Assembly (NCBI GenBank): GCA_900320235.1 | Contig: ONRO01000407.1 | Location: 1 to 5,054, forward strand | Length of the DNA stretch: 5,054 nt | Direction: 5' to 3' | Source of the DNA: an uncultured Eubacteriales bacterium | GTDB lineage: Bacteria; Bacillota; Clostridia; Oscillospirales; Acutalibacteraceae | In this document: positions 1 to 5,054 of the stretch, one piece after another | Layout of the letters: every line of letters begins with the position of its first letter | Numbering within the stretch: position 1 is the stretch's first letter | The notes under the pieces: generated by a model | What the model saw: only the letters and a program-made list of their open reading frames with translations | The model's database searches: none | Told to the model about the DNA's origin: nothing | Program-made: the position numbers and the translations under genes

Positions 1-6
1 CCCGGC

Positions 7-25
7 GATTATTTTTCAAATAATC
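7..25. repeat. Perfect AT-rich inverted repeat upstream of the lepA promoter
   Basis: GATTATTT (7-14) and AAATAATC (18-25) are exact reverse complements separated by three bases (TTC). The dyad ends two bases before the proposed -35 box, a position suited to an operator. It could instead be part of the end of an upstream transcription unit: the first six bases, CCCGGC, followed by a T-rich tract, look like the 3' arm and tail of a terminator whose 5' arm lies outside the window. The dyad is directly visible; its role is inferred. A TTTCAAA heptamer at 14-20 recurs at 27-33, and its core reappears inverted as TTGAAA at 38-43. Confidence 0.5.
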
Positions 26-27
26 AT

Positions 28-55
28 TTCAAAAAAGTTGAAAATATGATATACT
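28..55 (+). promoter_or_regulatory. Candidate extended -10 promoter for the lepA operon
   Basis: TATACT at 50-55 matches five of six bases of the -10 consensus and is preceded by TG at 47-48 with one base between, giving a TGnTATACT extended -10. A weaker -35, TTCAAA (28-33, four of six), lies 16 bases upstream of the -10. Transcription would start near 61-63, leaving a leader of about 100 bases before lepA. An alternative pairing of TTGAAA (38-43) with TATATT (63-68) has a 19-base spacer and is less likely. This is the only good promoter I see in the window, consistent with one long transcript. It is a sequence match only. Confidence 0.6.
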
Positions 56-83
56 AACTATGTATATTAAGTTAATGGAAACA

Positions 84-132
84 CTGAATATTTCAGAGTA
101 TCCGGAAAATGTCTGAAAATGCTGACATCAGA
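84..132 (+). promoter_or_regulatory. lepA leader segment with alternative short stem pairings
   Basis: Within the predicted leader, four short segments can pair in competing ways. CTGAA (84-88) pairs with TTCAG (92-96). TTTCAG (91-96) pairs with CTGAAA (113-118). TCTGA (112-116) pairs with TCAGA (128-132). Each middle segment can pair with either neighbour, as in attenuator-type leaders. The stems are only 5-6 bp and partly AU, no T-run follows the last one, and no known riboswitch pattern is recognised. The complementarity is visible; any regulatory role is speculative. Confidence 0.25.
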
Positions 133-161
133 AAACAATAATTTACAGAAAAGGTGAAAAA

Positions 162-1976
162 ATGGCTTTTGACAGAGATAAAATCAGAAATTTCAGTATA
201 ATAGCGCATATTGACCACGGTAAATCAACCCTTGCCGACAGAATACTTGAGCAGACTCAGAGTGTCGCCATCAGGGATATGGAAAATCAGCTGCTTGATA
301 ATATGGACCTCGAAAGAGAAAGAGGAATAACTATCAAGGCCCATGCAGTAACACTGCTTTATAAGGCTGATGACGGCGAGGAATATATCTTTAATCTGAT
401 AGATACCCCCGGTCATGTTGACTTTAACTATGAGGTCTCACGTTCTCTTGCGGCTTGTGAGGGAGCTGTTCTTGTTGTTGACAGCTCTCAGGGTATTGAG
501 GCTCAGACTCTTGCAAATACATATCTTGCACTTGATGCAGGTCTTGAGATCGTTCCGGTAATAAATAAAATTGACCTCCCGAGCGCAGATCCGGACAGGG
601 TGAAAAAGGAAATCGAAGATGTAATAGGACTTCCGGCTGAGGATGCGCCCTGCATTTCCGCAAAGGTCGGAATAAATATACACGATGTCATGGAACAGAT
701 CGTCAGTCTTATTCCTCCGCCGCAGGGTGACAGCGACAAGCCGCTTCAGGCTCTGATCTTTGATTCATACTACGACAGCTACAAGGGCGTAATAATATAT
801 GTTCGTCTTAAAGAAGGTCAGCTGCATGTCGGAGATACTATCAGGCTAATGGCAACCGGCTCGGAATTCACGGTTGTTGAACTTGGCTTCATGCGTGCAA
901 CAACGCTTGAGCCAACAGAGGCTCTTTATGCCGGAGAGGTCGGCTATATTGCCGCTTCGATCAAAACAGTAAGCGATGCCCGTGTTGGTGATACGGTTAC
1001 AATTGCAGAAAGACCAGCCTCAGAACCGCTTCCGGGTTATCGTCAGGTTCAGCCTATGGTATTCTGCGGTATTTATCCCGCAGACGGCGCAAAATACGGC
1101 GACCTTCGTGATGCTCTCGAAAAGCTTGAGCTGAACGATGCATCACTGTCATTTGAACCTGAGACATCTGTCGCACTCGGTTTCGGTTTCCGCTGCGGCT
1201 TCCTCGGACTTCTTCATATGGAGATCATACAGGAAAGACTGGAAAGAGAATATAACCTTGATCTTATCACGACTGCCCCCAGCGTTATTTACAGAATAAC
1301 CAAAACTGACGGTACAGTTGAAATGATTGACAATCCGACAAATTATCCTGATACCGGAATAATAGCAATGGCTGAGGAACCAATGACACAGGCACATATA
1401 TATTCACCGAGTGAATATGTTGGAAATATCATGGAGCTCTGTCAGGACAGAAGAGGTATTTTCAAGGATATGACATATATTGATGCGGACAGAGTCGATA
1501 TACATTATGAACTGCCGCTTGCAGAGATAATATATGATTTCTTTGATACCCTGAAATCACGCACGAGGGGCTATGCTTCCTTTGACTATGAGCTTTCGGG
1601 CTATGCCCAGTCAAAGCTTGTCAAGCTGGATATTATGCTCAACGGCGAAGTTGTAGATGCGCTTTCGTTTATCATCCACGCGGATAAGGCATATCCCCGG
1701 GCAAGAAAAATGGCTGAAAAGCTCAAGGAAAAGATTCCGCGTCAGCTGTTTGAGGTACCGATACAGGCATGTATCGGCGGAAAGATCATCGCAAGAGAAA
1801 CTGTCAAGGCAATGCGCAAGGATGTGCTTGCAAAATGCTACGGCGGTGATATCACAAGAAAGAAAAAGCTGCTCGAAAAGCAGAAGGAAGGTAAAAAGCG
1901 TATGCGTCAGCTTGGTTCCGTCGAAGTGCCGCAGGAGGCGTTCATGGCTGTGCTCAAGCTTGACAGCGATACCTGA
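162..1976 (+). CDS. lepA: Elongation factor 4 (LepA), ribosome-associated translational GTPase
   Basis: This is a complete 604-residue LepA/EF4, close to the roughly 600 residues usual for the family. LepA is a cytoplasmic GTPase that binds ribosomes and is implicated in back-translocation, in initiation or 30S biogenesis, and in recovery from ionic stress. All G motifs are visible: G1 AHIDHGKST (15-23), G2 RGIT (54-57), G3 DTPGH (81-85, with the catalytic-type His85), G4 NKID (135-138) and G5 SAK (166-168). EF-G-like domains II, III and V follow; an FGFRCGFLGLLHMEI block lies near the middle. The LepA-specific C-terminal domain is present, with the GGDITRKKKL and KQKEGKKRMR signature (about 561-584) and a VPQEAF end. 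The ATG is supported by AAGGTGA (151-157) with about five bases of spacing and by the family-typical IRNFSIIAHIDHGKST N-terminus. It appears intact and is the first gene of the operon; the next gene starts 14 bases after its stop. Confidence 0.98.
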   Translation: MAFDRDKIRNFSIIAHIDHGKSTLADRILEQTQSVAIRDMENQLLDNMDLERERGITIKAHAVTLLYKADDGEEYIFNLIDTPGHVDFNYEVSRSLAACEGAVLVVDSSQGIEAQTLANTYLALDAGLEIVPVINKIDLPSADPDRVKKEIEDVIGLPAEDAPCISAKVGINIHDVMEQIVSLIPPPQGDSDKPLQALIFDSYYDSYKGVIIYVRLKEGQLHVGDTIRLMATGSEFTVVELGFMRATTLEPTEALYAGEVGYIAASIKTVSDARVGDTVTIAERPASEPLPGYRQVQPMVFCGIYPADGAKYGDLRDALEKLELNDASLSFEPETSVALGFGFRCGFLGLLHMEIIQERLEREYNLDLITTAPSVIYRITKTDGTVEMIDNPTNYPDTGIIAMAEEPMTQAHIYSPSEYVGNIMELCQDRRGIFKDMTYIDADRVDIHYELPLAEIIYDFFDTLKSRTRGYASFDYELSGYAQSKLVKLDIMLNGEVVDALSFIIHADKAYPRARKMAEKLKEKIPRQLFEVPIQACIGGKIIARETVKAMRKDVLAKCYGGDITRKKKLLEKQKEGKKRMRQLGSVEVPQEAFMAVLKLDSDT

Positions 1977-1990
1977 TACAGGTGTGAAAA

Positions 1991-2374
1991 ATGAAAAAAA
2001 CAGTATTATTATATAATTTTTCAGAGGATGAGCTGCCGAAGGTCAGAAGGGTGCTTCTTCCGCTGAAATTCACCGTAAAAAATGTTGAGCCGGAAAGCGC
2101 TGACCTTCCTGTGGGATATCTTGCAGGTCTGACAGATGAAGGCTTGCCGGTCGAAGAAAAAGCTGAGAAATCCGGAAAGCTTCTTGTAATGGGAGGCTTT
2201 CTGAATTCTGATATTGACAAGCTGCTTGCGGCAATGAGGAAAACAGGTTTTTCCAAGGATGTACTGAAGGCTGTGATAACACCGACAAATGCCTCCTGGA
2301 GCGGAGCACAGCTGTATTCCGAGATCCTTCGTGAGCATGAAGTGATGACCGGAAAAAAGCCGGGAAAAGAATAA
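1991..2374 (+). CDS. DUF3783 domain-containing protein, function unknown
   Basis: This small soluble protein of 127 residues resembles the DUF3783 family of Clostridia, for which I know no established function. Family-like features are an N-terminal beta strand with LLYNFSEDEL (6-15), a LLVMGGF segment (64-70) followed by a helix with SDIDKLLAAMRK, a KAVITPTNASW block (93-103), and a closing helix with EILREHE (111-117). There is no signal peptide, membrane segment or metal-binding cysteine set; the C-terminus is lysine-rich. The start is supported by AGGTGTG (1980-1986) four bases before the ATG. It begins 14 bases after lepA and ends one base before the GIY-YIG gene, so it is almost certainly cotranscribed and perhaps translationally coupled to the latter. 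The family call rests on remembered motif pattern; no biochemical role is proposed. Confidence 0.8.
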   Translation: MKKTVLLYNFSEDELPKVRRVLLPLKFTVKNVEPESADLPVGYLAGLTDEGLPVEEKAEKSGKLLVMGGFLNSDIDKLLAAMRKTGFSKDVLKAVITPTNASWSGAQLYSEILREHEVMTGKKPGKE

Positions 2375-2375
2375 T

Positions 2376-2699
2376 ATGTATTTCACATATATTCTGCGCT
2401 GCGGGGATAACAGTCTTTATACCGGAATAGCAGCCGATGTGGCAAAGCGAATGAGTCAGCATTTCGGCAGAACAGTCCGGTGTGCAAAATATACACGCTC
2501 ACGCCGGGCAGTCAGTCTTGAGGCAGTCTGGGAAAGTAAAGACCGTTCAACAGCGTCAAAGCTTGAATACAGGATCAAAAAGCTTGCAAGAAGTGATAAG
2601 CAAAGACTTATTGACGAAAATGCCTTGCAGCTGATAAAGAAAACAGATGTTAGTCTTTACAGAAGGCTTTCTGATGAGGAGCTTGGGAAACTGATTTGA
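2376..2699 (+). CDS. GIY-YIG nuclease-superfamily protein, UPF0213 (YhbQ/YazA-like)
   Basis: This 107-residue single-domain GIY-YIG protein is a compact nuclease fold shared with UvrC and homing endonucleases. Family landmarks are TYILRC (4-9, the GIY-equivalent strand), LYTGI (14-18, the YIG equivalent), the helix with KRMSQH (24-29, Arg25 as candidate catalytic arginine), AKYTRSRR (37-44), and LEYRIKKL (63-70) with Glu64 as candidate metal-binding glutamate. The usual proline after the RSRR-type motif is alanine here. About 20 residues at the C-terminus extend beyond the core. Members of this family are proposed to be DNA nucleases, but the natural substrate is poorly defined. The start lies one base after the DUF3783 stop with only a weak GGGA-like Shine-Dalgarno (about 2362-2365), suggesting reinitiation by ribosomes from the upstream gene. 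Its stop overlaps the recQ start by four bases. Confidence 0.92.
   Translation: MYFTYILRCGDNSLYTGIAADVAKRMSQHFGRTVRCAKYTRSRRAVSLEAVWESKDRSTASKLEYRIKKLARSDKQRLIDENALQLIKKTDVSLYRRLSDEELGKLI
2676..2699 (+). promoter_or_regulatory. Translational coupling site: GIY-YIG stop overlapping the recQ TTG start
   Basis: The bases TTGA at 2696-2699 contain the TTG start of recQ and the TGA stop of the GIY-YIG gene. A GAGGAG sequence (2676-2681) is a good Shine-Dalgarno match but sits 14 bases from the start, farther than ideal; GGGAAA (2685-2690) is closer but weaker. No other usable start exists: an in-frame TGA lies at 2675-2677, and the next in-frame ATG would remove the N-terminal helicase motif and lie at the Walker A loop. 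A TTG with imperfect Shine-Dalgarno spacing and stop overlap implies modest expression tied to translation of the upstream gene. Confidence 0.75.
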
Positions 2700-4192
2700 A
2701 AGATATTTATGAATTGCTTAAACAATATTTCGGATATGACAGCTTTCGTCCCGGTCAGGAAAAAATAGTGCGTAATATCCTATCGGGACGTGATGTTTCT
2801 GCGGTAATGCCTACGGGTGCAGGAAAATCGCTTTGCTATCAGCTGCCGGCGCTTGCATCCGACGGGATAACGCTTGTCATATCACCGCTGATCTCGCTTA
2901 TGCAGGATCAGGTCAGATCACTTATAGAAATGGGAGTAAGGGCAGCCTACCTTAACAGTTCACTGACGCCGCGCCAGCTTGCGCTTGCAACAGAAAATGC
3001 TGCAAAGGGTATGTATAAAATCATCTATGTTGCTCCCGAAAGGCTTGATACACAAAGCTTTCTGAGTTTTGCAATGAATTCGGATATTTCTCTTGTGGCG
3101 GTCGATGAAGCCCATTGTGTTTCACAATGGGGACAGGATTTCCGCCCGGCATATCTGGGGATCAGCGAATTCGTTGCAAAGCTGAAAAAAAGACCGCCTG
3201 TCGCAGCGTTTACCGCAACAGCAACCCGGGCGGTAAAAAAGGATATTATCTCGAAGCTTGGACTGAATTCTCCGGTGAAATATACAGGCGGTTTTGACAG
3301 ACCAAATCTGTATCTTTCTGTCGAACAGCCCTTTGACAAAATATGCCGTATACGGGAATATCTGAAGCTTCATCCCGGTCAGAGCGGAATAATATACTGC
3401 CTGACAAGGAAAGAAACAGAATATGCTGCCTCTGTACTGAGCAATGAAAAATGCCGGGTATGCGCCTATCATGCCGGGATGAGCGATGATGACAGAAAAA
3501 GAGTGCAGGAAGAATTCATTTATGACAGGATAAATGTAATAGCAGCGACAAGTGCGTTCGGAATGGGAATAGATAAGCCGGATGTACGCTTTGTAATACA
3601 TCTTGACATGCCTTCAAGAATAGAGGATTATTATCAGCAGGCAGGACGTGCAGGACGTGACGGAGAAGCGGCTGAATGTATTCTTATGTATTCAAAAAAA
3701 GATGTCGGACTGAACCGCTATATGATAGAAAAGATACCTGAAAATGATCCTCTGAGTCCTCAGCAGAGGGAGGAATATATCAAAGCAGAGCTTGCCTGTC
3801 TTGAACATATGATATTTTATTCAACATCAAAGCATACCTGTCTGAGGAAGCGTATTCTTAATTATTTTGGCGAGAATGTGAAAAATGACTGCCGGAATTG
3901 CAGCATTTGCCGTAAGGATACATCAGTGTTAACAGGACATATCGGTGAGGCTGCGGAATACGACGAGATACTTTACAGTAAACTCAAGGAGCATTGCAAG
4001 AGGCTTGCTTTGTTTGCAGGAGTACCTTATTATGCGATAACCAGCGAAACTATGCTGAGGGAACTGTCAGCCCAAAAGCCTGAAAGTACAGAACAGCTGC
4101 GCCGGATAAGCGGATTCGGAGAAGAAAAGATACGGCGCTATGGAAAAGGCATAACAGATCTGATCAGGAAATACAAGTCCGGACAGGAATGA
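2696..4192 (+). CDS. recQ: RecQ-family ATP-dependent DNA helicase lacking the winged-helix domain
   Basis: This is a 498-residue superfamily 2 helicase that should unwind DNA 3'-5' in recombination and replication-fork repair. Motifs run in RecQ order: motif 0 FGYDSFRPGQ (12-21), Walker A TGAGKS (40-45), DEAH (137-140) with the RecQ aromatic loop SQWGQDFRP (143-151), TATA (173-176), motif V FGMGIDKPDVR (288-298) and motif VI YYQQAGRAGRDG (312-323). The zinc site has Cys382, 399, 402 and 405, with the same spacing as E. coli RecQ. An HRDC domain follows (about 421-495) with VPYY (443-446) and GFGEEKIRRYGK. Only 15 residues lie between Cys405 and HRDC, whereas E. coli RecQ (about 610 residues) has a winged helix of roughly 110 there. 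The reading frame is open throughout, so this is a clean domain absence and no frameshift. The helicase should be active, but duplex binding and SSB-tail docking through the winged helix would be lost. It starts at TTG overlapping the previous stop. Confidence 0.95.
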   Translation: MKDIYELLKQYFGYDSFRPGQEKIVRNILSGRDVSAVMPTGAGKSLCYQLPALASDGITLVISPLISLMQDQVRSLIEMGVRAAYLNSSLTPRQLALATENAAKGMYKIIYVAPERLDTQSFLSFAMNSDISLVAVDEAHCVSQWGQDFRPAYLGISEFVAKLKKRPPVAAFTATATRAVKKDIISKLGLNSPVKYTGGFDRPNLYLSVEQPFDKICRIREYLKLHPGQSGIIYCLTRKETEYAASVLSNEKCRVCAYHAGMSDDDRKRVQEEFIYDRINVIAATSAFGMGIDKPDVRFVIHLDMPSRIEDYYQQAGRAGRDGEAAECILMYSKKDVGLNRYMIEKIPENDPLSPQQREEYIKAELACLEHMIFYSTSKHTCLRKRILNYFGENVKNDCRNCSICRKDTSVLTGHIGEAAEYDEILYSKLKEHCKRLALFAGVPYYAITSETMLRELSAQKPESTEQLRRISGFGEEKIRRYGKGITDLIRKYKSGQE

Positions 4193-4221
4193 AAAGAAAA
4201 TAAAATTGCGGCGGTGACAAG

Positions 4222-4896
4222 ATGGACAAGGAAACAAGACAGATGCTCTGCGGAATGAATGACAGAAAATACAGCGATTTTTCGTCATCGCTGATTCCGG
4301 GAGCGGATAATATCATCGGGATAAGATTGCCGGTGCTGAGGAAGATGGCCAGAAAGCTTGCAGCAGAAAAGGGCAGATCAGCTTTGTCTGATGAGGAGGA
4401 TATATATTTTGAGGAAACCATGCTCAGAGGAATGATCATAGGATATCTGAAGCTCAGCACACAGGAAAGACTTGAGCTTATCCGCAGCTTTATCCCTGAG
4501 ATAGATAACTGGAGCGTTTGTGACAGCTTTTGCTGTACATTGAAATTCCCGCAAAAGGATATTCCGCTTGTCCTTGAATTTATAAAGCCCTATGCTTATT
4601 CAGACAAAGAATTTGAACAGCGGTTTGCAGCAGTAATGCTTCTGCGATTTTTTGTGAATGATGAATATATTGACGGCACATTAAGCCTGCTTAGTGAAAT
4701 CAATACGGAAGCATATTATTCCTCAATGGCGGTTGCGTGGACAGCAGCTGAATGTTATATCAGGTTCCCCGTTCAGACTCTGCCTTATCTTCGTGACGCA
4801 GGCTTTGACAGAGAAACACAGAAAAGAGCGGTGCGAAAGATATGCGATTCCTTCAGAGTTGACAGAGAAAGCAAGGAAATGCTGAAAAAACTGTAA
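4222..4896 (+). CDS. AlkD-like DNA alkylation repair protein (HEAT-repeat DNA glycosylase)
   Basis: This 224-residue all-helical protein resembles the AlkD family (COG4912), which removes N3- and N7-alkylated purines from DNA by wrapping it in HEAT-like repeats without flipping the base. The sequence shows PGADNIIGIRLPVLRKMA (26-43), the conserved family entry segment. It has NWSVCDSF with Trp97 and Asp101 spaced as the Bacillus cereus AlkD Trp109/Asp113 pair. Arg134 in QRFAAVMLL and Trp173 in AVAWTAAE are 39 residues apart, the same as AlkD Arg148/Trp187. All four putative catalytic or DNA-contact residues therefore appear to be kept, so an active glycosylase is likely; the residue matching is from memory. 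The ATG is supported by GCGGTGA (4211-4217) four bases upstream. A 29-base gap to recQ contains no terminator, so it is probably in the same operon. Its exact substrate cannot be told from sequence. Confidence 0.92.
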   Translation: MDKETRQMLCGMNDRKYSDFSSSLIPGADNIIGIRLPVLRKMARKLAAEKGRSALSDEEDIYFEETMLRGMIIGYLKLSTQERLELIRSFIPEIDNWSVCDSFCCTLKFPQKDIPLVLEFIKPYAYSDKEFEQRFAAVMLLRFFVNDEYIDGTLSLLSEINTEAYYSSMAVAWTAAECYIRFPVQTLPYLRDAGFDRETQKRAVRKICDSFRVDRESKEMLKKL

Positions 4897-4914
4897 GGCA
4901 ATGGATGTGAAAAA

Positions 4915-5054
4915 ATGACAAGAGAAACAGCAAAAAGAATGATTAAAGGACATCCCTTTTCAAGACAGGCTATTGCGAAAAAGGATATTGATGAAAGAGA
5001 TTATGTTTTTACGCAGATAGTTCCGGTTTTTGAGATCGACGGAAATAATTTTCA
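4915..5054 (+). CDS. Unrecognised protein, N-terminal 46 codons only (runs off window)
   Basis: An open frame begins at ATG 4915, 18 bases after the AlkD-like gene, and stays open to the end of the window. A good Shine-Dalgarno-like ATGGATGTG (4901-4909) ends five bases before the start; the frame has a stop at 4894-4896 and no other start between, so this ATG is the only choice. The visible protein begins MTRETAKRMIKGHPFS and continues through KKDIDERDYVF to a strand-like TQIVPVFEIDG stretch. It is basic at the N-terminus, with no signal peptide or membrane segment in the part seen. I do not recognise the family. Position, strand and ribosome-site style match the preceding genes, so it probably belongs to the same operon. 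Confidence 0.75.
   Translation, partial: MTRETAKRMIKGHPFSRQAIAKKDIDERDYVFTQIVPVFEIDGNNF

Noticed and set aside
60..116. 18-codon leader peptide frame starting at ATG 60
   Set aside because: It has no Shine-Dalgarno site, and the ATG lies at or before the predicted transcription start, so it is probably not in the transcript.
1657..2016. 119-codon open frame on the plus strand overlapping the lepA 3' end
   Set aside because: Its arginine- and serine-rich low-complexity translation is a frame-shifted reading of the conserved LepA C-terminal domain and has no supporting ribosome site.
2376..2699. GIY-YIG gene as part of a homing endonuclease or mobile intron
   Set aside because: The protein is a standalone UPF0213 core without a DNA-recognition tail, and the flanking genes are intact with no intron or insertion boundaries.
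3122..3601. 159-codon open frame on the minus strand
   Set aside because: It lies wholly inside recQ opposite conserved helicase motifs and its cysteine- and aromatic-rich translation resembles no protein family. It is a by-product of recQ codon use.
3641..3660. Tandem GCAGGACGTG direct repeat
   Set aside because: It encodes the AGRAGRDG residues of helicase motif VI, so the repeat follows from protein sequence.
4193..4221. Possible terminator or second promoter between recQ and the AlkD-like gene
   Set aside because: There is no inverted repeat with a T-run and no -35/-10 pair in 29 bases; the gap holds an A-rich stretch and the ribosome site.
1..5054. Anti-phage defence island or mobile element
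   Set aside because: No integrase, transposase, restriction-modification, toxin-antitoxin or CRISPR signatures are present. RecQ and AlkD-like genes alone are ordinary chromosomal repair genes.

Overview
This window looks like chromosomal DNA of a Gram-positive anaerobe of class Clostridia, probably close to Ruminococcus/Oscillospiraceae. The basis is the style of the proteins (LepA N-terminus, RecQ opening with a YFGYDSFRPGQ-like block, a DUF3783 protein), moderate GC with AT-rich spacers, and purine-rich Shine-Dalgarno sites followed by an A-run. The genus is inferred from memory of protein families and was not tested by a search.

All six genes lie on the + strand with gaps of 14, 1, -4, 29 and 18 bases, and no terminator-like hairpin plus T-run lies between them. 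This suggests one operon. Bases 1-161 hold an AT-rich perfect inverted repeat, an extended -10 promoter candidate and a leader of about 100 bases with mutually exclusive short pairings. Then come lepA (elongation factor 4), a DUF3783 protein, a GIY-YIG (UPF0213) nuclease-fold protein, a RecQ helicase, an AlkD-like HEAT-repeat DNA glycosylase, and the first 46 codons of an unrecognised protein that runs off the window.

lepA is a translation GTPase. Three of the next four genes belong to families that act on nucleic acid or DNA damage, so the operon couples a translation housekeeping gene to a small DNA-maintenance set. The clearest structural oddity is RecQ: it keeps both helicase lobes, the four-cysteine zinc site and a C-terminal HRDC domain, but only 15 residues separate the last zinc cysteine from HRDC, so the winged-helix part of the RQC region is absent. 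RecQ also starts at a TTG that overlaps the upstream stop codon. I see no mobile element, CRISPR array, tRNA or rRNA, and no convincing new defence system. Most of the window is ordinary chromosomal sequence.
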